NCBI GenBank assembly: GCA_015662935.1
Contig: DQTF01000118.1
Coordinates: 1 to 18,093, forward strand
Reading direction: 5' to 3'
DNA: 18,093 bases
Source of the DNA: Crocinitomicaceae bacterium
GTDB taxonomy: Bacteria; Bacteroidota; Bacteroidia; Flavobacteriales_D; Crocinitomicaceae
The notes under the pieces were generated by a model, which saw nothing but the letters and a program-made list of their open reading frames with translations, searched no databases and was not told where the DNA came from. The position numbers were made by a program, and so were the translations under genes. Positions 1-6,864 of the stretch are shown here, in pieces. Each line of letters begins with the position of its first letter. Position 1 is the first letter of the stretch.

Positions 1-1365
1 CAATGGTAAGAATGCTGCCAAAGTGGTTGCGGTTGATGCAATAATTGGCATTGCAACTTCACCAACACCATCAATCACTGCTTTGACTGAAGTTTTTCCT
101 TCGTCCATGTGACGATAAATGTTCTCAACGATTACAATTCCATTGTCCACCAACATACCTAATGCTAGTACTAATGAGAAAAGTACCATTACATTTAGCG
201 TAACTCCCATTGTTTGTAGAATTAAAAAAGACATGAACATCGATAGCGGAATAGCAACCCCCACAAAGAGGGCGTTTCTCAACCCTAAAAAGAAGAGTAA
301 AACACCAACAACCAACATAATTCCCAAGAGAATTGAGTTAACCAGGTTGGAAACCATTTCTCGCGTATTGTTAGATTGGTCATTCGTTTTTGAAACAGTA
401 ATACTTTTCGGGATGGTTCCGTCTTCTTTGGCAGAAATAATGATTTCTTCAATCTTATCCGATGCATCCAATAAATTTTTCCCAGCTTGTTTTTTGATGT
501 CTAACATTACAACTGGAGAGCCAAATTCTCTCGCATACGATGTTGTATCGCCATTGCCAAAATAGACTTCTGCTACATCACCTAATCGTACAGGTAAATA
601 TTCATCTTGCTTCACAATGACATCTGCTAGTTCTAATGCATCCTCAAACTCTCCTTCAATTCGGATTGTTTTACGAATTCCATCAGAAAGTAATTCACCT
701 CCGGGAATGGTTTGGTGTTCTGCATTTACTGCATTTTGAATGTCTTCAATGGTCACATTAACAGCTTGTGCTTTTATTGGGTCAACCTCGATGGTCATTT
801 CTTGCTCTTGAATCCCACGTATGTCCACTTCACTTATTTCGTGTAAATCTTCTATTTTATCTTCTAGTTCTTCGGCAACTTCTTTTAATAATGATGCGTT
901 TGCTCCACGAAGATTGATGTTCATTATTGGCATCTTCGAAGGGTCCATTTCAAAAATATTTGGCTCAACAGGTAGTTGTGGAAAATCAGTTTTTGTTCTG
1001 GCGTTGTCAACTGCATCTTTTACCTTTTGCAAGGCTTTGTCAACGGTTATTTTAAAATCAAATTTGATGCGAATTGTCACGTAGCCGTGCACAGCATTCG
1101 AGTTAATCTCATCAACCAGTTTTATTCCGCCCAATTCTTTTTCAATTGTTTTGGCAATTTTCTCCGACATGTATTTGGGAGAAGAACCAGGTTTAGCAAT
1201 TCCCACATATATTTCAGGAATTTGAATTTCAGGGAAGTTCTCTTTTGGCATTGATTGGTAAGAAAACAACCCTCCAAAAAAGATGATTGCAGCAATCAAG
1301 AACACTGTTTTTCGATTATTAACCGCTAAAGTTGATAGACCAAAACCTTTACTTTCTTTTGACAT
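1..1365 (-). CDS. RND-family efflux transporter, inner-membrane pump (partial, N-terminal 455 codons)
   Basis: This is the proton-driven inner-membrane subunit of a tripartite efflux pump, which would pass substrates through the adaptor and TolC-like channel encoded just upstream. The frame is open from an ATG at 1365 to the window edge, giving 455 of the roughly 1000-1100 residues usual for AcrB-type pumps. A first membrane helix lies at about residues 20-38, then the periplasmic porter region, then helices 2-4 from about 345. The helix-4 motif LVDNGIVIVEN places Asp at 407 and Asn at 408, where AcrB has Asp407-Asp408. The gap from the adaptor stop is 20 bases, so the gene is the last visible member of the operon. 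The family is clear. The substrate cannot be deduced, although the HAE1 (drug/hydrophobe) group fits better than metal pumps. Confidence 0.93.
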   Translation of the reverse strand, partial: MSKESKGFGLSTLAVNNRKTVFLIAAIIFFGGLFSYQSMPKENFPEIQIPEIYVGIAKPGSSPKYMSEKIAKTIEKELGGIKLVDEINSNAVHGYVTIRIKFDFKITVDKALQKVKDAVDNARTKTDFPQLPVEPNIFEMDPSKMPIMNINLRGANASLLKEVAEELEDKIEDLHEISEVDIRGIQEQEMTIEVDPIKAQAVNVTIEDIQNAVNAEHQTIPGGELLSDGIRKTIRIEGEFEDALELADVIVKQDEYLPVRLGDVAEVYFGNGDTTSYAREFGSPVVMLDIKKQAGKNLLDASDKIEEIIISAKEDGTIPKSITVSKTNDQSNNTREMVSNLVNSILLGIMLVVGVLLFFLGLRNALFVGVAIPLSMFMSFLILQTMGVTLNVMVLFSLVLALGMLVDNGIVIVENIYRHMDEGKTSVKAVIDGVGEVAMPIIASTATTLAAFLPL

Positions 1366-1385
1366 AATCTTATGAATTTGTACGA

Positions 1386-2429
1386 TTATTTATTTCTAAC
1401 GATGTCTCCTTCTGAAACACCTCTTGCCCCTTCTGAAACAATCAGCTGACTCTCTTTTAAGCCTTCTTTAATCAAAGATTCTCCCCTATATTTCTTTAAA
1501 ACAACAACATTTACCTTTGTGATTTCATAGTTGTTTCCCTTTTTTGTGGCAACAAAGACAAAGTCTAAATTATCTTGGTCTTTTAGAATCCCTTTGGATG
1601 GAATAACAATTCCATTTTCGATTTCCATGTCTGTTATTGCAAGCTCTGCAAGCATATTGGGAAGTAAAAAAGAATTGTTTTTAATAGAGGACATGATTCT
1701 GAAAGTTCTATTCGTTGGCTCAATGTAGTTACCAACATTCGTCACTTTTAAGAGAATAGACGTATCCATGTAATTTGGAAATGACACAACGATTGGTGTT
1801 CCTACTTTTACATTTGCAATGTGTTTTTCAGAAAGTGAAGCGATGATATCAACTTGTTCATTGTTAACCAAACGAACAATTGGTGTTTGAGGTCCTGCCA
1901 TTTGCCCTTTTCGAGCAAACACATTGTCAATTATTCCGGTAAATGGTGCGCGAATAATAGATTTTCCTCTTTGGGTATTCAGAGAATTTAATTTTGACTG
2001 AAGTGATTTCACTTGATTCTTCGCTGTTTCTAATTCAAATTCAGACCCAACTCCTCTTTTTTTCAATTCTTTCTGCTTGCCTAATAAATATTCCGCATAT
2101 TCTAAAGACGTTTTTAATTCCTGAACATTAGAAGAAAGAATTGATGCATCTATCATTGCAATCGTTTGTCCTTTTGAGACTTTCTGTCCTTCTTTGACGT
2201 TCACTTTTGTAATTTGCCCACCCATTTCAGCGGTTAGTAAAACATCCTTGTCTGTTTCAACGTTTCCTTGAATTCTAATTTCATGGATGAATTTTTTTAT
2301 TTCCACTTTGTCCAATTTCACGAGTGGATGTTGATTTTTGACTTCCTTTTTCTCTTCTGCTGGTTCAGAACAAGATGTTGCAGCAAATAAAATTGGAATT
2401 GTAAGAAGAATAATTGAGTTAATTTTCAT
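1386..2429 (-). CDS. RND efflux periplasmic adaptor (membrane fusion protein), lipoprotein
   Basis: This periplasmic adaptor would bridge the RND pump and the TolC-like channel. The N-terminus is a lipoprotein signal: a hydrophobic stretch ending in AATSC, with Cys20 as the lipidated residue. A first half of the biotinyl-lipoyl-like domain follows (GQITKVNVKEGQKVSKGQ, about 70-90), then a helical hairpin at about 95-155 rich in Lys, Glu, Leu and Gln. The second lipoyl half carries IIRAPFTGIID at about 158-168, and beta-barrel and membrane-proximal domains occupy the rest. The length of 347 residues is normal for the HlyD/AcrA family. The gene starts 3 bases after the TolC-like stop and ends 20 bases before the pump, so the three are almost surely co-transcribed. 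Confidence 0.93.
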   Translation of the reverse strand: MKINSIILLTIPILFAATSCSEPAEEKKEVKNQHPLVKLDKVEIKKFIHEIRIQGNVETDKDVLLTAEMGGQITKVNVKEGQKVSKGQTIAMIDASILSSNVQELKTSLEYAEYLLGKQKELKKRGVGSEFELETAKNQVKSLQSKLNSLNTQRGKSIIRAPFTGIIDNVFARKGQMAGPQTPIVRLVNNEQVDIIASLSEKHIANVKVGTPIVVSFPNYMDTSILLKVTNVGNYIEPTNRTFRIMSSIKNNSFLLPNMLAELAITDMEIENGIVIPSKGILKDQDNLDFVFVATKKGNNYEITKVNVVVLKKYRGESLIKEGLKESQLIVSEGARGVSEGDIVRNK

Positions 2430-2432
2430 GTC

Positions 2433-3755
2433 TTATTTATTTGGTAATATGTTATTGTATAATTTATCAATGGCCAATTTTGCTTGAAATAACTCTACGG
2501 TAGAACCGATAAGTTGCGCTTGTGCCATCATTAATTGATTGTGTTTTTGCGTTACCAGCATACTGTTGCCCTTACCAATTTCATTCTTAGTAATTGCTTT
2601 TTGGTAAATAGAGTTTGCTAATTCTACATTCTTAGTAAGGAGCTGGTATTTATTTTCGGCTCCTTTTAAATTATTGCGGGTTTGAATTTCTTGAAATTGC
2701 AGATGTTGTTCTAGCTGCGTCAATTGATTTTCTGTATTCAATAATTCTACTTTTGCTTGAGAAGTTCTTGCATATCTGCTTAGTCCTGAAAAGATGGGGA
2801 TGTTTAGTTGCAAGCCCCAAACTGTTTGAGGAAACCATTTTTCATTCGCAAAAAGATTGAATTCGTTTCTGTATGCATTATATGTCTGTTGAAAATAAGC
2901 ATTTAATGAAGGTAAATTGGCGAATTTATTATTCTTCAGATTCAATGCTTGCAATTGCACTTTCTTTTCTATCATCGTAAAAGATAAATTACTATGAATA
3001 TCTCCTTTCGAAATAGACTCCTTTTGAAGCAGGTCATTGATGCTGTTAGAAAGTTCAATCGAATCGTTCATTGGATATCCCATTGCAAGTTTTAGCATCG
3101 ACAACGCATTCTCTAATTGTATTTGAGCGGTCGTTTGAACACTTTTTGCATTGATTAAAGAATAATTTAATTGATCGACATCTTCTTGTTGAATCATTCC
3201 TAAGTCCAGAAAGTGCTGTTGTTGTTTAACTAGTTTTTTTGTTGATTCAACCAAAGAGTCCATAAAGACTAAATTCTCTTTGGCAACAGTTGCAATTTGG
3301 TATGCGTTGATGACATTAAAAATAACTTCTTCTTTTGATTGATCAGAGATGTTATTTTGAAATTTCGCAAATAAACTTGCGGTTTGCAACCCAACTATAT
3401 AAGACCCGTTAAAAATCAATTGATTCACTTGTAAAGTTCCAGTTGAAGTAAACTTAGTCCCTGCCTCGAAGGAAATTGTCTCTCCATCCGCAGCTAAAGG
3501 ATTGAAGAATTTTGCATCTAACACAGTAACTGGAAGGTTGATGAAGTGACTAAAGTTGCCATTGAAATCTACTTGAGGCAAACCCATACCTCTTGTTTCA
3601 ATTATTTTCAAGCGAGCAATTTCTATAGCGTTGTTCGCTTCTGCGACAGAAAGGTTGTTGTCAAGAGCATAAGCTTTAGCTTCTTCAATAGAGAAGTTTT
3701 GTGAATAGCTTAACGAAATGGTACAAGTAAAAAGGAGTAATGTTAGAATTCTCAT
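2433..3755 (-). CDS. TolC-family outer-membrane efflux protein
   Basis: This is the outer-membrane channel of the efflux system. The 440-residue protein begins with a Sec signal peptide (LLLFTCTISLSYSQ, cleavage near residue 19). Two long helical halves follow, typical of the outer-membrane efflux protein (OEP) family: each has heptad-like helices rich in Gln, Asn and Leu, as in the stretch LLNTENQLTQLEQHLQFQ in the second half. The length matches TolC and OprM relatives. The ATG overlaps the TetR stop by four bases (ATGA), which indicates translational coupling and one operon with the regulator. Many family members carry an N-terminal lipidation Cys; none is seen here. Confidence 0.92.
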   Translation of the reverse strand: MRILTLLLFTCTISLSYSQNFSIEEAKAYALDNNLSVAEANNAIEIARLKIIETRGMGLPQVDFNGNFSHFINLPVTVLDAKFFNPLAADGETISFEAGTKFTSTGTLQVNQLIFNGSYIVGLQTASLFAKFQNNISDQSKEEVIFNVINAYQIATVAKENLVFMDSLVESTKKLVKQQQHFLDLGMIQQEDVDQLNYSLINAKSVQTTAQIQLENALSMLKLAMGYPMNDSIELSNSINDLLQKESISKGDIHSNLSFTMIEKKVQLQALNLKNNKFANLPSLNAYFQQTYNAYRNEFNLFANEKWFPQTVWGLQLNIPIFSGLSRYARTSQAKVELLNTENQLTQLEQHLQFQEIQTRNNLKGAENKYQLLTKNVELANSIYQKAITKNEIGKGNSMLVTQKHNQLMMAQAQLIGSTVELFQAKLAIDKLYNNILPNK

Positions 3756-4351
3756 AATGCTTTTTTTAATAATTTCTGACCTTTTTCATTCGCCATTCCG
3801 TTCAATTGAAAACGAATGATTTCTTTAAAAAGGTCTTCAAATTGAAATTCAGGCCAAGGAAAAATTTCTGGATTCATAATCATGTCAATTGAAACGACAT
3901 ACATTCGACCAATAATAGTTGGGTTAATTTCTTTACGGTAAATCCCTTCTTCTATTCCACGCTTTATATTGTTAGTAATAGTTTCAAGAACGAATTCCCA
4001 TTTGTGTCGTTCGATAATTGCCCAAGCATCTGGGTGGTATTTTTTTAAATCAAAAAAAACAGTGGGATTAATGTTGCCTAGATTCTCTGTAACAAGTTTT
4101 GTTATTTGCAGAAGGTCATCGATAGCGTTTTCTGCTTGAATAGTGCAATTGCAACAAACTGCTTGCTCCATTTCAACTTTCATTTGTATCATTTCAGCAA
4201 TTAACTCATTTTTATCCTTGAATAATTTATAGATAGTTTTTTTTGATATTCCAAGTTCCCTAGCAAGATCATCCATGGTCACACTTTTGATGCCGTACTT
4301 CATGTAGACTGAAGTTGCTCGCTCAAGCATCTCTAATTTTTTCTCGTCCAT
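3752..4351 (-). CDS. TetR/AcrR-family transcriptional regulator of the efflux operon
   Basis: This is a DNA-binding regulator, probably a repressor that releases the operon on ligand binding. The N-terminal helix-turn-helix lies at residues 25-46 (TMDDLARELGISKKTIYKLF), a clear TetR signature, followed by a helical ligand domain; total length is 199 residues. I chose the start at 4351 rather than the upstream in-frame ATG at 4366, because a -7 element TACATTTG (minus strand, 4363-4356) lies between the two, so a transcript from it would not contain the first ATG. Residues 66-69 read CCNC, an unusual cysteine cluster at the start of the ligand domain that could be redox- or metal-responsive (speculative). 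As first gene of the efflux operon it is likely autoregulated. Confidence 0.9.
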   Translation of the reverse strand: MDEKKLEMLERATSVYMKYGIKSVTMDDLARELGISKKTIYKLFKDKNELIAEMIQMKVEMEQAVCCNCTIQAENAIDDLLQITKLVTENLGNINPTVFFDLKKYHPDAWAIIERHKWEFVLETITNNIKRGIEEGIYRKEINPTIIGRMYVVSIDMIMNPEIFPWPEFQFEDLFKEIIRFQLNGMANEKGQKLLKKAL

Positions 4352-4355
4352 GCTG

Positions 4356-4363
4356 CAAATGTA
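4356..4363 (-). promoter_or_regulatory. Bacteroidota-type -7 element of the TetR/efflux operon
   Basis: The minus strand reads TACATTTG, an exact match to TAnnTTTG. It ends four bases before the chosen ATG at 4351, so transcription would begin at or next to the start codon. I see no convincing TTG at the expected -33 spacing, which lowers confidence. Confidence 0.5.
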
Positions 4364-4380
4364 CAATAAAACTATTCAGG

Positions 4381-4404
4381 AAACTATTTATGAATTAAAA
4401 GTTT
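4381..4404. promoter_or_regulatory. candidate operator between the divergent TetR and rnhA genes
   Basis: This is an imperfect 24-base inverted repeat. The arms AAACTATTTA and AATTAAAAGTTT match at 8 of 10 outer positions. The left arm also belongs to a direct repeat of AAACTATT at 4369-4376 and 4381-4388 (12-base period). The repeats lie just upstream of the TetR -7 element, where an autoregulatory TetR site would be expected. That TetR binds here is inference. Confidence 0.35.
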
Positions 4405-4428
4405 CTAAAGTGTTGTGTTAAAAATTAA

Positions 4429-4436
4429 TACCTTCG
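4429..4436 (+). promoter_or_regulatory. -7-like element of rnhA
   Basis: TACCTTCG fits TAnnTT(T/C)G, the form also seen before thyA and before the gene starting at 9302. It ends five bases before the ATG at 4442. The next upstream ATG-like start at 4415 lies before this element, which argues for the shorter rnhA product. Confidence 0.45.
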
Positions 4437-4441
4437 TAGGC

Positions 4442-4921
4442 ATGAAAGGAGTAATACAAATTTTTACAGATGGTTCTGCAAAAGGTAATCCGGGTAACGG
4501 AGGTTATGGAATTGTGATGCAATTTGGAAACAAGGAGAAAGAAATGGCTCAAGGTTTCCGCATGACAACCAACAATCGAATGGAATTGTTGGCGATTATT
4601 GTTGCTTTGGAAACGCTGAAAACTTCAAAGTATCCAGTAAAAATTTATTCTGACTCTAAATATGTCATCGATTCAATTACTAAAAAATGGGTTTTTGGAT
4701 GGGAGAAGAAAAATTTTAAAGGTAAAAAGAACGAAGATCTTTGGAGGCGTTATTTGCTCCTTCACCCAAAGTTTGATTTAGAGTTCAATTGGGTAAAAGG
4801 ACATGCTGGTCATCCGGAGAATGAAAGATGCGATGTTTTAGCATTCAACGCTGCGGATGATTTTAATACTCATTTAGTAGATGAGTATTTTGAAGAAATC
4901 CAGAAAAATAAAGAAAATTAA
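4442..4921 (+). CDS. rnhA: Ribonuclease HI
   Basis: This cytoplasmic endonuclease degrades the RNA strand of RNA-DNA hybrids, removing primers and R-loops. Counted from the ATG at 4442, the four acidic catalytic residues are Asp10 (FTDGS), Glu48 (NNRMELLA), Asp71 (YSDSKYV) and Asp131 (ERCDVLA), with the loop His121 in VKGHAGHPENE. These fall almost exactly where the Escherichia coli enzyme has them (10, 48, 70, 134), and 159 residues is normal length. An in-frame ATG at 4415 would add nine residues with no family counterpart and lies upstream of the -7 element, so I prefer 4442. The TAA stop overlaps the stop of the convergent gene within TTAA. Confidence 0.95.
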   Translation: MKGVIQIFTDGSAKGNPGNGGYGIVMQFGNKEKEMAQGFRMTTNNRMELLAIIVALETLKTSKYPVKIYSDSKYVIDSITKKWVFGWEKKNFKGKKNEDLWRRYLLLHPKFDLEFNWVKGHAGHPENERCDVLAFNAADDFNTHLVDEYFEEIQKNKEN

Positions 4922-5607
4922 CCTGTTTTTTCAAGAGAAATCACACATGCCTTAAAAAAAGTGTAGATAACTGGGTGAGGTCGTTCTCTTGTTGAAGAAA
5001 TCTGAGGGCAAAATCCACATCCAACAAAAAAGTCATGATTTTGCAGGCTGATAATTTCGGGATCTTCAAATTGATTGTAAGCTTCAATATCTGCAATGTT
5101 GTTTAGTTGCAACTCCGAAATCAATTGTGGATACATACTATACCTAGCACTTGTTAGTTCTATGTTTGAATAATTCTCATAAAGTTGAATAAATTCTTTA
5201 GAATGTGGTAGGATCGTAATCTTGTTGAAGTTTTTTCCGTCAACCAAATTATCTGAAACTTGTTTTTCTCCGTAAGAATTCAGTCTGTACTTATTGATAA
5301 GAACCTCCAAAAGAATCTTGAAACCTTCTCCGGTAATTAAAGTTGGAATTTTCCGATTGATGATTTCTTTAATAATTCCATGTAAGAAAAATGGGTTTTT
5401 AACAGGGCCTGGAGCAAATAGAAATCCGTCGTATTGGTTAAATTGTTGTGACTTGAATTTAACTATTTCACTCAGTTTTATCCAATAATAATTGATGTCA
5501 ACTTCTAAAAAATAAGCCGAATGATCTACAGCCATGTTAGTGGCATGATGTGAGTTGTAGGTGAAGTCAAAATCACCTACAATGGCTATTTTTAGACTTT
5601 GGCTCAT
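4918..5607 (-). CDS. CTP synthase glutaminase-domain-like protein lacking the catalytic triad
   Basis: The 229-residue protein resembles the class I glutamine amidotransferase domain at the C-terminus of CTP synthase, and stand-alone relatives of it, but has no synthetase domain. The N-terminus KIAIVGDFDFTYNSHHA matches the family's opening strand; YDGFLFAPGP (59-68) is the usual loop before the nucleophile elbow. The elbow reads LITGEGFKILL (90-100), with Gly93 where the catalytic Cys is expected. The C-terminal element reads GFCPQ (198-202) in place of FHPE, so the catalytic His and Glu are Cys and Gln. The enzyme should therefore not hydrolyse glutamine; a binding or regulatory role is possible. 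It starts 23 bases after the broken lipoprotein gene and its stop overlaps the rnhA stop. Family assignment is by motif reading only. Confidence 0.7.
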   Translation of the reverse strand: MSQSLKIAIVGDFDFTYNSHHATNMAVDHSAYFLEVDINYYWIKLSEIVKFKSQQFNQYDGFLFAPGPVKNPFFLHGIIKEIINRKIPTLITGEGFKILLEVLINKYRLNSYGEKQVSDNLVDGKNFNKITILPHSKEFIQLYENYSNIELTSARYSMYPQLISELQLNNIADIEAYNQFEDPEIISLQNHDFFVGCGFCPQISSTRERPHPVIYTFFKACVISLEKTG

Positions 5608-5630
5608 TAAGTAGCTACTTTCAAGGCTTA

Positions 5631-6298
5631 CTATCTTTTAAAGTAACCTTTGTATTGTGCGTTTTCGATTAAAATAAATGCAACAGAATCTCTCATTGTT
5701 GGAGGAGTTGTTTGTGGAACAGATATGTCAACAACCGAATACGTATGATAGACAGGACAGTTAAAGTCACAAACAAATTTAGAGTAATCTCCAGAAGCAT
5801 CTGACTCTTGAATGGTTGAGTTAGCATCAAAAATAACATCCTGTACAAAAGTGCTTGTATCGCTTGATTTCCATGTTAAATTGTATGCGTCTCTATAGGT
5901 AACTTCAAACCCTGCTAATGCTCCATCAGAATATGGTGGAATATCATTCGCTAAAAAGAAATTATTGAATAAACTTAGTGCTGGCGTTTGAGTTCCTGTG
6001 GGTCACTCCAAGTTAAGCTTCCAAGAGCAATTTGTACTTTAGGTAATTGTGAAGTTGACTGTAAAGAGAAAAGATATTGCGCATCCGTAACTCCATTTAA
6101 AGTTTGTTTTGCAATACTTGGAAAGCATGAATAGTTATCGACATTTTCAGTGTATTCAACAAATGCACCACCTACAGTTCCTTGGAAGCTACATTTTAAT
6201 TCAACACTTGGTGTCGGTGCTGGAATGATCTCATGTTTATTGCAAGACGTGAGAATCAAACTGATGATTCCTAAAGTTAAAATACCTTTCTTATACAT
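5631..6298 (-). pseudogene. lipoprotein of unknown function, interrupted by a one-base frameshift
   Basis: An ATG at 6298 opens a lipoprotein signal (LILTSC, lipid Cys near residue 19) and reads to a stop at 5975 after 107 residues, ending SDPQELKRQH. From about 6003 the next frame continues openly to a TAG at 5631 as protein-like sequence (TGTQTPALSLFNNFF, later WKSSDTSTFV, PPTMRDSVAFIL). One extra base in the GGG run at about 6000-6002 (plus strand) would join both parts into one protein of about 222 residues, with SDPTGTQTP at the seam. The joined protein has several cysteines and no domain I recognise; it would sit on a periplasmic or surface face. It could be a sequencing error, a real decay or, less likely, phase variation. 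The intact piece alone is 5975-6298. Confidence 0.75.
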
Positions 6299-6335
6299 AA
6301 TTATAATCGTGTTTTCAGTTAATTTATTCTTAATA

Positions 6336-6350
6336 ATGAGAATATCTCAT
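6336..6350. repeat. short inverted repeat upstream of the lipoprotein gene
   Basis: Six-base arms ATGAGA and TCTCAT are separated by three bases, about 40 bases before the lipoprotein start. A perfect 8-base palindrome TTACGTAA follows at 6356-6363. In this AT-rich intergenic stretch (6299-6403) I see no clear -7 element. Either could be an operator; the evidence is only symmetry. Confidence 0.3.
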
Positions 6351-6403
6351 CTAAATTACGTAAAATTAGATAGAAAGGTTGGCTATTTCTCTGTTTTTTT
6401 TCT

Positions 6404-6745
6404 TTAAGCTCTTATTTGAACATACGTTTGTAAGTTTAAAACGTCTGATAAATTCAATTTTGTATTGATTGAATTTGTGAAGTTTGCGGTATAAATACAC
6501 TCGTTGTTATACATGTTCTCAATTAGTAAATATTGATTGATGTCAAAAGAAAAATTTATTTTTTTAAGCTTATTTATTATCCTGTTGAGTTGAGTTTGAG
6601 AAACCAACAAATCAGTTGGATATTCTAAATTACCTTGTTTTACTTTTCCTTTTATCAATACATCTGGATCATTTGATTCAAATTGAATGCTGCTAATTTC
6701 TATTGTTTTTTGTGCTCTCATCATAACCATTATTGTTTTGTACAC
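6404..6745 (-). CDS. small protein of unknown function
   Basis: I do not recognise this 113-residue protein. It has no signal peptide or membrane helix, so it is probably cytoplasmic. The middle (TQLNRIINKLKKINFSFDINQYL) looks helical and amphipathic, flanked by beta-rich segments, and the tail is NLQTYVQIRA. The start is uncertain: ATGs at 6745, 6730, 6724 and 6721 are in frame, and the later ones would remove the odd N-terminus MYKTIMVM. A GATATTTG sequence, one mismatch from the -7 consensus, lies upstream on the same strand. An inverted repeat of TACGTAA (6765-6783) sits about 20-40 bases before the start. Codon use resembles the neighbours. Confidence 0.65.
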   Translation of the reverse strand: MYKTIMVMMRAQKTIEISSIQFESNDPDVLIKGKVKQGNLEYPTDLLVSQTQLNRIINKLKKINFSFDINQYLLIENMYNNECIYTANFTNSINTKLNLSDVLNLQTYVQIRA

Positions 6746-6764
6746 TACAAATATCTAGGATAAG

Positions 6765-6783
6765 TACGTAATCTATTTACGTA
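6765..6783. promoter_or_regulatory. TACGTAA inverted repeat, candidate operator
   Basis: This is a perfect 7-base inverted repeat, TACGTAA-N5-TTACGTA, in the region between the divergent small unknown gene and the aminopeptidase gene. A third copy of the core, TTACGTAA, lies at 6356-6363 on the other side of the small gene. The spacing and symmetry fit a dimeric DNA-binding protein. No regulator can be named. Confidence 0.4.
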
Positions 6784-6837
6784 GTAGTTTTTATGGCTTT
6801 TTATTTATGGAAGAATATCTAATTCTAATATATTCTG

Positions 6838-6845
6838 TACTTTCA
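6838..6845 (+). promoter_or_regulatory. weak -7-like element of the aminopeptidase gene
   Basis: TACTTTCA differs from TAnnTT(T/C)G at the last base and ends 19 bases before the ATG at 6865. No TTG is seen at the usual -33 spacing. It is listed only because the gene pair needs a promoter in this 119-base gap. Confidence 0.25.
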
Positions 6846-6864
6846 CATTCCTAATAAGATTATT

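Noticed and set aside
119..565. 148-residue plus-strand reading frame
   Set aside because: It lies wholly antisense to the RND pump gene, whose conserved helix-4 motif is on the other strand; its composition is that of a shadow frame.
4415..4441. Longer start for rnhA adding MLKINTFVG
   Set aside because: The extension lies upstream of the -7-like element, and the shorter start puts the catalytic Asp and Glu at the family's standard positions 10 and 48.
5975..6298. Treating the 107-residue lipoprotein as a complete gene and 5631-5974 as empty intergenic DNA
   Set aside because: The downstream stretch is open in the next frame for over 110 codons with protein-like composition and joins at a single base, so one broken gene explains both parts better.
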